Of a DNA stretch of 64,000 bases, positions 17,052 through 24,861 are shown piece after piece. The DNA is from Streptomyces olivochromogenes. GTDB lineage: Bacteria; Actinomycetota; Actinomycetes; Streptomycetales; Streptomycetaceae. How positions within the stretch are numbered: the stretch's first letter is position 1; each line of letters opens with the position of its first letter. The position numbers and the translations under genes were made by a program. A model generated the notes under the pieces. That model saw nothing but the letters and a program-made list of their open reading frames with translations. It ran no database searches and had not been told where the DNA came from. Location: assembly GCF_001514115.1 (NCBI RefSeq), contig NZ_KQ948473.1:1-64000 (forward strand), written 5' to 3'.

Positions 17052-17846
17052 ATGACCAGCACGTACGGTGACTGGCTGAAGCAGCAGCGCGAGACGGCGG
17101 GGCTGACGCAACAGCAGTTGGCCGAGGCGGCGGTCATGACCCGTTCGCACATCGCGCACATCGAGGCGGGGCGCCGGATTCCCTCCCGGGAGGACGCGCG
17201 ACGGCTGGACGAGGCTCTGAACACGGGGAATGTGCTGAGTAGTTTCCTGCCGGTCGAGGACGCGGCGGTCGCCGACTACTTCGAGGCAGCCCGGTATCTC
17301 GAACAACAAGCGGCAGTGATCCGCGAGTTCGCGCCCACCTTCGTGCCTGGCATCCTGCAGACGGAAAGGTACGCGCGTTCCCTTCTGAGCGTCGGATACC
17401 CCCCTGCGAGTGAAGAGGAATGTGACAGGGCCGTTGTCACACGGCTTGAGCGCTCAAGGATCCTCACCGACCCAGTGGTGCCCGTAGTGTGGGCGCTACT
17501 GGACGAGGCGGTCCTGCGACGCCCGGTCGGTGGCCCGCAGGTCATGGCGGAGCAGCTCATGCACATCGTCCGCCTGACCGAGACCAAGCGCGTACGCACC
17601 CATGTGATTCCGTACACCGTGGGCGCGTACCAGATCCTGAACAGCATGCTGACGTTGATGTGGTTCGAGGACCAGCCTCCGGTGGCCTATTCCGAAGGCC
17701 TGCAGTTCGGCAAGGTTCACGACTCCCCCGCCATCGTCGAACGACTCCAGGGCGCCTACCATCTCGCACTGAGCGACGCGTTGCCGCTGCAAGAGTCACT
17801 TGCCCTGTTGAGGGCGACAGCGAAGGACTACGGACACCATGGCTGA
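17052..17846 (+). CDS. XRE-family regulator with DUF5753 domain
   Basis: 264 residues. Residues about 5-60 are a Cro/C1-type helix-turn-helix (WLKQQRETAGLTQQQLAEAA, then SHIAHIEAGRRIPS). The rest is the DUF5753 ligand-like domain (FVPGILQTERYARSLL, VVPVVWALLDEAVLRRPVGG, YSEGLQFGKVHDS). Such WhiJ-like proteins in Streptomyces control development and secondary metabolism together with DUF397 partners. ATG 17052 follows AAGGGAG. It overlaps the next gene by 8 bp. Confidence 0.92.
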   Translation: MTSTYGDWLKQQRETAGLTQQQLAEAAVMTRSHIAHIEAGRRIPSREDARRLDEALNTGNVLSSFLPVEDAAVADYFEAARYLEQQAAVIREFAPTFVPGILQTERYARSLLSVGYPPASEEECDRAVVTRLERSRILTDPVVPVVWALLDEAVLRRPVGGPQVMAEQLMHIVRLTETKRVRTHVIPYTVGAYQILNSMLTLMWFEDQPPVAYSEGLQFGKVHDSPAIVERLQGAYHLALSDALPLQESLALLRATAKDYGHHG

Positions 17847-18060
17847 GCACACCATCTCGCGCGCAGACATACTGAGCGGTTGGCGCAAGTCGTCCTACAG
17901 CGGAACCGAAGCCAACAGCTGCGTCGAGGTACTGGACAACCACCCCTCCGGCGTCCCCGTGCGCGACTCCAAGGTCCCGCACGGCCCCGCGCTGGTCTTC
18001 TCGGCCGCGGACTGGTCGTCGTTCGTCGCGGCCGTCAAGCACGGCAGGTTCCCGGGCTGA
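17839..18060 (+). CDS. DUF397 protein, partner of the XRE regulator
   Basis: 73 residues matching DUF397 throughout: WRKSSYSGTEANSCVEV, VPVRDSKVPHGPALVF and WSSFVAAVKHGRF. Paired XRE/DUF397 genes form a regulatory pair in Streptomyces, sometimes proposed to behave like a toxin-antitoxin unit. The 8-bp overlap with the regulator implies co-translation. Confidence 0.92.
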   Translation: MAEHTISRADILSGWRKSSYSGTEANSCVEVLDNHPSGVPVRDSKVPHGPALVFSAADWSSFVAAVKHGRFPG

Positions 18061-18121
18061 ACAACCGGCCGGGCCGAAGCCCCGGCCCGGTGGTCTGTTC
18101 GGACGCCCGGATCCCGCGGTG

Positions 18122-18703
18122 TCAGACCACCGCCGGACGGGCGGGGTCGTACGGGTCCCATCTCGAGTCCCACACCGTTGCGGGCCCCCGGAAGCGGATG
18201 GCCTCCCGCTCCGAGACGTGGATCGGGTAGGCCCCGACGATCCGCACCAGATCCTCCGGGGGCGCGTCGGAGTCCGCGAGGTCGATCGCTTCGGGGAGCG
18301 CGAGGGCGGGCGCGGGGCCGGCCAGGACCAGGCTGCTCAGGCCCGAACCTGCCACGTACGGCTTCATGTAGCCGATCACCATGCCTGGAGAGAACGGGCA
18401 GAAGCCGCGCAAGGCGGCAACGGCGAGGGCAGGAACCCTCGCCCATGCCTGATCGCCCGAACGCATCGTGATGCAGAGTTCGCGGGCAGGCGGCTGCCCG
18501 TTCGCCCGCTGCCACGGTGACAGCCCGTAGGTGACCCCGGTGACGAAGCCGGGTTCCGGGACGTCCGCGAAGACGAGGGCGAACACCTCGCCGTCACCAG
18601 GCTCGCGAGGCGGGACCTCCTGGATGTCCGGCTCCGTGCCGACCATCGCGCTCAGGCGCTCCGCAAGGCGAGCGAGCCGGTCTGGGTCGTTGAGGGGCGT
18701 CAT
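18122..18703 (-). CDS. suppressor-of-fused (SUFU)-like protein
   Basis: 193 residues. The middle follows the SUFU pattern: GFVTGVTYGLSPWQR, ELCITMRSGDQAW, ALRGFCPFSPGMVIGY and GLSSLVLAGPAPA. In bacteria SUFU domains are often immunity proteins of polymorphic toxin systems (established for the family), but no toxin is visible in this window. ATG 18703 overlaps the upstream stop in an ATGA, so the two genes are coupled. Confidence 0.7.
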   Translation of the reverse strand: MTPLNDPDRLARLAERLSAMVGTEPDIQEVPPREPGDGEVFALVFADVPEPGFVTGVTYGLSPWQRANGQPPARELCITMRSGDQAWARVPALAVAALRGFCPFSPGMVIGYMKPYVAGSGLSSLVLAGPAPALALPEAIDLADSDAPPEDLVRIVGAYPIHVSEREAIRFRGPATVWDSRWDPYDPARPAVV

Positions 18704-19311
18704 TCGCCGAACCGCCAGTCCCACTCCGGCTCGCTGTCCTCAGTGCTCTGATCTCCGCCATGAACTCTCGATGCTCCGAGCCCGGCACGAGCCGCACGAG
18801 CGTGGGCTTCACTGGACGGTCCCTTCGAGGTTGTCTCCCGCCGGGTGAGGCCCAGCCCGGCCACGTCGTCGTAGCGGCGGCACATCTCCTCGACCCGGGC
18901 CTCGACGAAGTCGAGCGCCTCGTCGAGGCCGAGACCGTCGGCCCGCTGCCGGTACGGGACATGGACCCCGGCGGGCCACTCGCCCATGTCCCGCTCCAGG
19001 TCGAGCCGGACGAACGCCTCCACCGCGACCCCCGCCCCGGTGAAGGTGAGGGTCACGGCCAGGCGGTACTCGCTCAGCTCCTGGTCGCGGGTCAGGTCCA
19101 TCCAGGTGATGGCATGGTCGAGCGTCATCTGCGGTGAGCCGTCCACGACGTCGAGCCGTACCTGCGGGCTGAGTGTCGAATCGCCGTCGTCTCCGGAATC
19201 GCTGCCGAAGTCGCACGCCAGGTAGGCGCCGAGCATGAACTCGGCCAGCTGCTTCTGGAAACGATCGAGAAGCAGCAGGAATCCCGAGAACTGCTCTTCC
19301 ACAGAGGGCAC
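18700..19311 (-). CDS. hypothetical protein coupled to the SUFU-like gene
   Basis: 203 residues, GTG start at 19311 with TGGAGCG upstream. The N-terminal half has helices (EEQFSGFLLLLDRFQKQLAE) then acidic and beta-rich segments (VRLDVVDGSPQMTL, YRLAVTLTFTGAGV). A last helical part (LDEALDFVEARVEEMCRRYD) is followed by a low-complexity tail. I do not recognise a family. Its stop overlaps the SUFU-like start by 4 bp, so the two act as one translational unit. Confidence 0.6.
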   Translation of the reverse strand: MPSVEEQFSGFLLLLDRFQKQLAEFMLGAYLACDFGSDSGDDGDSTLSPQVRLDVVDGSPQMTLDHAITWMDLTRDQELSEYRLAVTLTFTGAGVAVEAFVRLDLERDMGEWPAGVHVPYRQRADGLGLDEALDFVEARVEEMCRRYDDVAGLGLTRRETTSKGPSSEAHARAARAGLGASRVHGGDQSTEDSEPEWDWRFGE

Positions 19312-19377
19312 GGCGAACGCTCCAAGTTCATGACGACGTCAGGGGTCAGGGTTCCGCACGGAGTCGGACGACAGGGC

Positions 19378-19512
19378 CTAGGACGCCCTGAGAGTGAACA
19401 GCACCCATGCCCCCTTGTGTCCATCCGTCCCCTTGTTGATCTTCATGACCACCAGGGTGAGCTTCGTTCGGATCCACAGCTGACCCCCAGGCAGACCACA
19501 GTGCGCACCCAT
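19378..19512 (-). CDS. possible 44-residue protein upstream of the SUFU-like pair
   Basis: An open frame from ATG 19512 (GGGGGG just upstream) to TAG 19378. Its second half has strongly GC-rich third positions and a protein-like sequence (IRTKLTLVVMKINKGTDG, then GAWVLFTLRAS). It lies between the divergent GT39 gene and the pair at 18122-19311. Could be a short gene or the C-terminal remnant of a longer one. Confidence 0.3.
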   Translation of the reverse strand: MGAHCGLPGGQLWIRTKLTLVVMKINKGTDGHKGAWVLFTLRAS

Positions 19513-19531
19513 CACCCCCCGGCACGGTGCA

Positions 19532-21835
19532 GTGGTGACGTCTGCCACCGATCCGCATCCCCACGCCTCCGCGCCCCTCGCGGCCAACACCGACTCGCCG
19601 CCTTCCGCGCGGTCCGGACCACCGGAGACACAGTCCGGCCCGCCGGAGAAAGCGCCCCGCTGGTCCCTCCCCGCCCTGATCGCGATCATGGTGCTGGCCA
19701 CGGTGCTGTACTCCTGGAACCTGTCCGGCTCCGGTCTCAACAGCTTCTACAGTTCCGCGATCTACAGCGGAACCCAGAGCTGGAAGGCGTGGTTCTTCGG
19801 CTCGCTCGACGCGGGCAACTTCCTGACCGTCGACAAGCCGCCGCTCGCACTCATGGTCATGGGCCTGTCGTGCCGGATCTTCGGCTTCGGCACCTGGCAG
19901 ATGATGCTGCCGATGATCGCGGCCGCCCTCGGCACGATCTGGATCCTTCACTCCTCCGTGAAGCGGGTGTTCGGCCACGCCGCCGCCGCGGTCGCCGCGC
20001 TCGTGCTCGCGCTCACCCCGATCACCGTCGCCATCAACCGCGACAACAACCCCGACACCCTGCTCCTCCTCCTGATGGTGTCGGGCGCGGCCCTCGGACT
20101 GCGCGCGACCCGCGACGGCAGGCTGCTGCCGCTGCTCGGCTCGGCGGTCTGCTTCGGGCTCGCCTTCAACACGAAGATGCTCCAGGGCTACATCGCGCTG
20201 CCCGCCGTCTTCGCGGTCTATCTGTACGCGTCGCACCTCGGCTGGGCGAAGCGGATCCGCAACCTGCTGCTGGCCACCGTGGCCCTGGCCGTGTCCAGCT
20301 TCTGGTGGGCGACGGCCGTCTCGCTGGTGCCCGCCGACGACCGTCCCTACATCGGCGGTTCGACGGACGGCACCGCCTGGAACCTGATCTTCGGCTACAA
20401 CGGCTTGGGCCGCGTCCTCGGCGGCGAGGGCAACGGCGGTGGCGGAGGTGGCGGCGGCGGCTTCTCCGGTTCCGCGGGCCTCGGCCGGCTGTTCAACGAC
20501 ATCCTGGGCGGCCAGATCTCCTGGCTGATCCCCTTCGCGGGCATCGCCCTCGCCGGCGGCCTCGTGCTGTGCGGGCGCGCCCCGCGCATCGACCCGACTC
20601 GTGCGGCGCTGGTGCTGTGGGGCGGCTGGCTGCTGCTGCACTACCTGACGTTCGCCACAGCCGAAGGCACCATGCACCCGTACTACACGACCGCGGTCGC
20701 CCCTGGCATCGCGGCCCTGTGCGGTGGCGGCGGCGTCATGCTGTTCCGTGCCTTCCGCGGCGGTGACGTCCGCTGGTCCTGGGTGCTGCCCGCCGGGCTC
20801 GCGGTCACCGGCATCTGGGCGGTCGTGCTGTTGCGCCGGGCCACCGACTGGAACACCTGGCTGTGGCCGGCCATCGCGGTGGTCATGGCGCTGGCCGTCG
20901 TCGGCCTGCTCGTCTTCCGCTCCGGCAACCGCGTACGGCTGCTGGCCGCGTCCCTGGCGGCGGCGGTCGTCGCGGCTCTCGCGGGCCCGGCGGCGTACTC
21001 GTTCGCCGTCCCGGCCGGTGCGGGCGGCGCGGGCGGCGGCATGGGCGGCACCAATCCGACCGCCGGACCGTCCACCGGCCAAGGCGGCTTCGGCGGCGGA
21101 CGGGGTGGCCCCGGCGGCAACGCGGGGGGTCCGGGCGGCGGCGAGATGCCTGGCGGCACCCAGCCGGGCGGCCAAGCGGCCGGCCAGGAGGGCGGCCAGG
21201 TGACGCCCGGCGGCGGTGGAACCGGCGAACTGCCCGGCGGCGCCCCGCAGGGCGGCGAGAACGGCGGTTTCCCCGGCGGCGGCACGGGCGGCCAGAACGG
21301 CGAGTTCCCGGGCGGCCAGAACGGTGGCGAGAACGCTACGGCCCCGGGCGGCACGGGCGGTCAGCGCGGCGGTTTCGGCGGCGGTGGCGGCATGGGCGGC
21401 GAGACCAGCAGCGAGCTGATCTCGTACCTGGAGAAGCACCAGGACGGCGCCAAGTGGCTGCTCGCGGTGTCCAATTCGCAGAGCGCCGGGCAGCTGATCC
21501 TGAGCACCCACAAGCCCGTCATCTCCATGTACGGCTTCACCGGCACCGACAAGGGCATGACGGTCGCCAAGCTCAAGGAGCTGGTGAAGAAGGGCGAGCT
21601 TCACTACATCCAGGTCGGCGGCTCGGGCATGGGCGGCGGAATGGGCGGCAACAACAGCACCAGTTCCGCGGTCACCGCCTGGGTGCAGAAGAACGCCACC
21701 GCGGTGAAGGAGAGCGCCTACAGCAAGACCTCGTCGTCCGAGTCGAGTTCGGCCACGGGCTCCGAGTCGGAGAACGGCCAGTCGGCCCAGTCGGCCTCGA
21801 CGCTCTACCGCCTGGACCCGTCCGACCTGAACTGA
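19532..21835 (+). CDS. membrane glycosyltransferase, family 39 (ArnT/Pmt-like)
   Basis: 767 residues. The N-terminal 480 residues form about ten to eleven membrane helices of the GT-C fold with the acidic loop LDAGNFLTVDKPPLALMVMG after helix 1 and AINRDNNPDTLLLLLM, as in polyprenyl-phosphate-sugar transferases. A loop with nine glycines in a row follows LGGEGNG near 290-305. Residues about 500-640 are almost pure Gly/Gln/Asn/Pro repeats. A folded extracellular C-terminal domain (SELISYLEKHQDGAKWLLAV) ends in a Ser-rich tail. It probably moves a sugar from a lipid donor to an exported acceptor. GTG 19532 starts the frame (a second GTG follows). Confidence 0.85.
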   Translation: MVTSATDPHPHASAPLAANTDSPPSARSGPPETQSGPPEKAPRWSLPALIAIMVLATVLYSWNLSGSGLNSFYSSAIYSGTQSWKAWFFGSLDAGNFLTVDKPPLALMVMGLSCRIFGFGTWQMMLPMIAAALGTIWILHSSVKRVFGHAAAAVAALVLALTPITVAINRDNNPDTLLLLLMVSGAALGLRATRDGRLLPLLGSAVCFGLAFNTKMLQGYIALPAVFAVYLYASHLGWAKRIRNLLLATVALAVSSFWWATAVSLVPADDRPYIGGSTDGTAWNLIFGYNGLGRVLGGEGNGGGGGGGGGFSGSAGLGRLFNDILGGQISWLIPFAGIALAGGLVLCGRAPRIDPTRAALVLWGGWLLLHYLTFATAEGTMHPYYTTAVAPGIAALCGGGGVMLFRAFRGGDVRWSWVLPAGLAVTGIWAVVLLRRATDWNTWLWPAIAVVMALAVVGLLVFRSGNRVRLLAASLAAAVVAALAGPAAYSFAVPAGAGGAGGGMGGTNPTAGPSTGQGGFGGGRGGPGGNAGGPGGGEMPGGTQPGGQAAGQEGGQVTPGGGGTGELPGGAPQGGENGGFPGGGTGGQNGEFPGGQNGGENATAPGGTGGQRGGFGGGGGMGGETSSELISYLEKHQDGAKWLLAVSNSQSAGQLILSTHKPVISMYGFTGTDKGMTVAKLKELVKKGELHYIQVGGSGMGGGMGGNNSTSSAVTAWVQKNATAVKESAYSKTSSSESSSATGSESENGQSAQSASTLYRLDPSDLN

Positions 21836-21850
21836 CCGGTCCTCGAGCGC

Positions 21851-21893
21851 CGGAAGGCCCCTGCCCACGCGACATATGGGCGGGGGCCTTCCG
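21851..21893 (+). terminator. strong terminator hairpin after the GT39 gene
   Basis: A 17-bp stem (21851-21867 with 21877-21893; one G-T wobble) and 9-base loop, 15 bp after the stop codon. There is no T-run, which is normal for Streptomyces terminators. Confidence 0.75.
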
Positions 21894-22035
21894 GTGTGTC
21901 AGATCACGCGCACAACAAGCGACTTGCCGGTTTCCGTCACCCAACCGACACGCTCCGTTCATTCCCTGAAACGCATGTCCATGTCACGCTCCGGTTGCCC
22001 GCTCAATCAACCCGCGTAGAACGGACGCCCCCACC

Positions 22036-22839
22036 ATGCCCGCCACGCACATACGCCGCTGGAAGACGCTGGCGCTGACCACCTCAGCCGTCCTGGTAGG
22101 CCTCACCCTGCCGACGATGACCGCCACTCCCGCGAGTGCCACGACGACCGCGTACGACAGCACGTACTACAAGAACGCGGTCGGCAAGACCGGCAGCAGC
22201 CTGAAGTCCTCGCTGCACACGATCATCAGCAGCCAGACCAAGATCTCGTACTCCGCGGTCTGGAACGCGCTCATGGTCACCGACCAGGACCCGAACAACA
22301 GCAACAACGTGATCCTGCTGTACAGCGGCACCTCGCGCGCCAAGTCGCTCAACGGCGGAGACGTCGGCGACTGGAACCGCGAGCACGTGTGGGCCAAGTC
22401 CCACGGCGACTTCGGCGAGGTGACAGGTCCCGGCACGGACCTGCACCACCTGCGTCCCGCGGACGTCCAGGTCAACAGCATCCGTGGCAACAAGGACTTC
22501 GACAACGGCGGCAGCACGGTCAGCGGCGGGGGCGGCAGCCTCACCGACTCCGACTCGTTCGAGCCGCGTGACGCGGACAAGGGCGACGTGGCCCGCATGA
22601 TCCTCTACATGGCGGTGCGCTACGACGGCGGCGACGGCTTCGCCGACCTCGAACCCAACGAGAAGGTGAACAACGGAAGCAACCCGTACATCGGCAAGCT
22701 CTCCGTGCTCAAGGAGTGGAGCGACGAGGACCCGCCGAGCGCCTTCGAGGAGAAGCGCAACCAGGTCATCTACGACAGCTACCAGCACAACCGCAACCCG
22801 TTCATCGACCACCCGGAGTGGGTCGACGCGATCTGGTAG
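22036..22839 (+). CDS. secreted endonuclease I family nuclease
   Basis: 267 residues with a Sec signal (TLALTTSAVLVGLTLPTMTA, cleavage near ASA-TTT). The endonuclease I/NucM fold is shown by WNREHVWAKSHGDFG near residue 113, DLHHLRPADVQVNSIRGN and FEPRDADKGDVARMILYM. His in REHVW and the HH pair are the expected metal and catalytic residues. It would degrade extracellular DNA for phosphate or nucleotides. The leader has no clear ribosome-binding site beyond ACGCCCCCACC. Confidence 0.88.
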   Translation: MPATHIRRWKTLALTTSAVLVGLTLPTMTATPASATTTAYDSTYYKNAVGKTGSSLKSSLHTIISSQTKISYSAVWNALMVTDQDPNNSNNVILLYSGTSRAKSLNGGDVGDWNREHVWAKSHGDFGEVTGPGTDLHHLRPADVQVNSIRGNKDFDNGGSTVSGGGGSLTDSDSFEPRDADKGDVARMILYMAVRYDGGDGFADLEPNEKVNNGSNPYIGKLSVLKEWSDEDPPSAFEEKRNQVIYDSYQHNRNPFIDHPEWVDAIW

Positions 22840-22912
22840 ACGGTTGAACCCCCGGTCGTCCCGTCGCACCTGATCTGCTTCGTGGTCAGGCCGGTGACCT
22901 GCGGCGACCAGA

Positions 22913-23042
22913 TCAGCCGCGTGTCTTCCGGGCCGCCCGAGCGAAGGCGGCCATCCGCCGGACGTATCCGTCCGGGTCGCCGAAATGCACCGCGAGGTGC
23001 TCGGCGCCGGCGGCCCGGAAGCCTCGGCGCACGATGACCGCG
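22913..23042 (-). pseudogene. C-terminal remnant of an unidentified gene
   Basis: About 42 codons with normal GC-rich third positions end at TGA 22913-22915. The peptide includes RGFRAAGAEHLAVHFGDPDG and ends AFARAARKTRG. No start codon with a ribosome-binding site is present and the frame loses coding character upstream, so this looks like the tail of a deleted gene. Family not recognised. Confidence 0.4.
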
Positions 23043-23165
23043 CACCTGGAACGGATGGACGCGGACATCGCGGACCTGCGCAGCCGCCGGGCCGCGCTGG
23101 CCGCGTTCCGCGCCGCGACCGAGGCACGGCAGGCGTCCACGCCCGATGCGCTCCTCACCTGGTGA
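23034..23165 (+). pseudogene. remnant of a MerR-type regulator (C-terminal coiled coil)
   Basis: From ATG 23034 the frame reads MTAHLERMDADIADLRSRRA and ends DALLTW at TGA 23163-23165. This resembles the dimerising coiled coil and tail of MerR regulators, while the DNA-binding domain is missing. Inferred to be left after deletion; a free-standing 43-residue coiled-coil peptide is a less likely alternative. Confidence 0.4.
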
Positions 23166-23175
23166 AAGAGGCGAC

Positions 23176-24861
23176 TCAGCCGAGATGCGTCGGTGCGAAC
23201 ATCCGCAGCACCGCCGGGAGCAGCACCACGGACGGGCCGGGGCTCGCGAGGGCCTTCGCCAGGTCCTCCTCCAGTGTCTCGGGGGTCGTACGGATCCCCG
23301 GGACGCCGAAGGACTCGGCCAGCGCCACGTAGTCGGGGCGGGTCAGCTCCGTGGCCGTGGCCTGGCCGAAGGCGTCGGTCATGTACTCGCGCAGGATGCC
23401 GTAGCCGCCGTCGTCGACGATCAGCCAGGTGACGTTCAGGTCGTACTGCCTCGCCGTGGCGAGTTCGGCGATCGAATACAACGCGCCGCCGTCGCCGGAG
23501 ACCGCGAGGACCGGGCGGGTGGGATCGGCAGCCGCCGCGCCGAGGGCCGCCGGGAAGCCGTAGCCGAGGCCGCCCGCGCCCTGGGCGGAGTGCATGGTGT
23601 TCTTTCCGCGCGGGTCGAAGGCGGACCACGCCCAGTACGCCAGGATGGTCATGTCCCAGAAGGACGGGGAGGTGGCCGGGAGGGCTCGGCGGACGGACGC
23701 CAACACGTCCTGTTCCAGGGTGAGTTCCTGTGCGGCGATGCGCTCTCCCACCCGGTCGAGCAGCGTGCGGACGCGGTCCGCGGCCGTCGGGTCGGGGCGG
23801 TCCTCGACGGTCTCCAGGAGCGCGGAGAGCGCGAGCCTGGCGTCCGCGTGGATGCCGATCGCCGGGTGGTTGGACTCCAGCTTGCCGAGGTCGGCCTCGA
23901 TCTGGACGACCCGGCCGCGGGGCTTGAACGTGTGGTAGTTCGAGGACAGTTCGCCGAGGCCGGAGCCGACGACCAGCAGGACGTCCGCGTCCTCCAGGAA
24001 GTCCGTGGTGTGCTGGTCCTCCAGCCAGGACTGGAGTGAGAGCGGGTGGGTCCAGGGGAAGGCGCCCTTGCCGCCGAAGGTGGTGACGACCGGCGCGTTC
24101 AGCTTCTCCGCCAGCGACCTCAGCTTGCCGGACGCGTCCGACCGTACGACCCCGCCGCCCGCGATGATCGCGGGGCGGGCCGCCGAGGACAGCAAGTGGG
24201 CCGCCAGCGCGGTGAGTTCGGGGCGCGGGACGACGTCCTCCGGGGTCGCGTCGATCGCCGTGACCTGCGGCAGGTGGGTCTCGGCGAGGAGGACGTCCTG
24301 CGGGATCTCCACCCAGACCGGGCCGTGCGGGGCGGTCAGCGCCGACTCCCAGGCCGCCGCGATCGCGGAGGGGATCTGCGACTGCGTACGGACCGTGTGG
24401 ACGGACTTGACGACACCCCTGAACGACGCCTGCTGGTCGGGGAGTTCGTGCAGATAGCCGTGGCGTCCGCCGCCCAGTCCCGCGGTGGGGATCTGGCTGC
24501 TGATGGCGAGGACGGGGGCGGAGGCCGCGGCGGCCTCCTGGAGCGCGGCCAGGGAGGTCAGCGCTCCCGGGCCGGTGGAGAGCAGCAGGGGCGCGGCCTC
24601 ACCCGTGATGCGGCCGTACGCGTCGGCCGCGAACCCCGCGTTGTTCTCCACCCGCAGTCCGATGTACCGCAACGAGGACCGGCGCAGGGCGTCGAACATG
24701 CCGAGCGCGTGCTGGCCGGGCAGGCCGAAGACGGTCGTGGCGCCGAGACCGCAGAGGGTCTCCACGACCAGGTCTCCGCCGTTGCGGCCGGGGGGCGGAT
24801 TCAGCGCGGCCTCCGTCTGCGCCGCCGACGGACGGAGCACCAGGTCGTGGTCGTGAGTCAC
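23176..24861 (-). CDS. thiamine pyrophosphate-dependent enzyme (acetolactate synthase-like)
   Basis: 561 residues with the full three-domain ThDP fold: N-terminal domain with catalytic Glu near residue 71 in RVENNAGFAADAYGR, central domain (RPAIIAGGGVVRSDASGKL) and C-terminal cofactor domain with GDGG near 454 followed by YDLNVTWLIVDDGGYG. It is annotated by family as acetolactate synthase-like, but no small subunit gene is near. Its GTG start overlaps the agmatinase stop by GTGA, so the two are co-translated. That partner suggests a 2-keto-acid decarboxylase such as 2-ketoarginine decarboxylase (AruI type), an inference from context. Confidence 0.85.
   Translation of the reverse strand: MTHDHDLVLRPSAAQTEAALNPPPGRNGGDLVVETLCGLGATTVFGLPGQHALGMFDALRRSSLRYIGLRVENNAGFAADAYGRITGEAAPLLLSTGPGALTSLAALQEAAAASAPVLAISSQIPTAGLGGGRHGYLHELPDQQASFRGVVKSVHTVRTQSQIPSAIAAAWESALTAPHGPVWVEIPQDVLLAETHLPQVTAIDATPEDVVPRPELTALAAHLLSSAARPAIIAGGGVVRSDASGKLRSLAEKLNAPVVTTFGGKGAFPWTHPLSLQSWLEDQHTTDFLEDADVLLVVGSGLGELSSNYHTFKPRGRVVQIEADLGKLESNHPAIGIHADARLALSALLETVEDRPDPTAADRVRTLLDRVGERIAAQELTLEQDVLASVRRALPATSPSFWDMTILAYWAWSAFDPRGKNTMHSAQGAGGLGYGFPAALGAAAADPTRPVLAVSGDGGALYSIAELATARQYDLNVTWLIVDDGGYGILREYMTDAFGQATATELTRPDYVALAESFGVPGIRTTPETLEEDLAKALASPGPSVVLLPAVLRMFAPTHLG

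Larger units (their letters stand above)
22840..23175. other. 336-bp region with gene remnants
   Basis: Between the endonuclease and the TPP enzyme gene there is no intact gene. The stretch holds the C-terminal ends of two opposed reading frames, described separately (22913-23042 minus and 23034-23165 plus), overlapping by about 9 bp. Confidence 0.6.

Noticed and set aside
21960..21985. PHO-box-like GTTCATTCCCTG before the endonuclease gene
   Set aside because: Only one poor half-site; the second repeat is missing.
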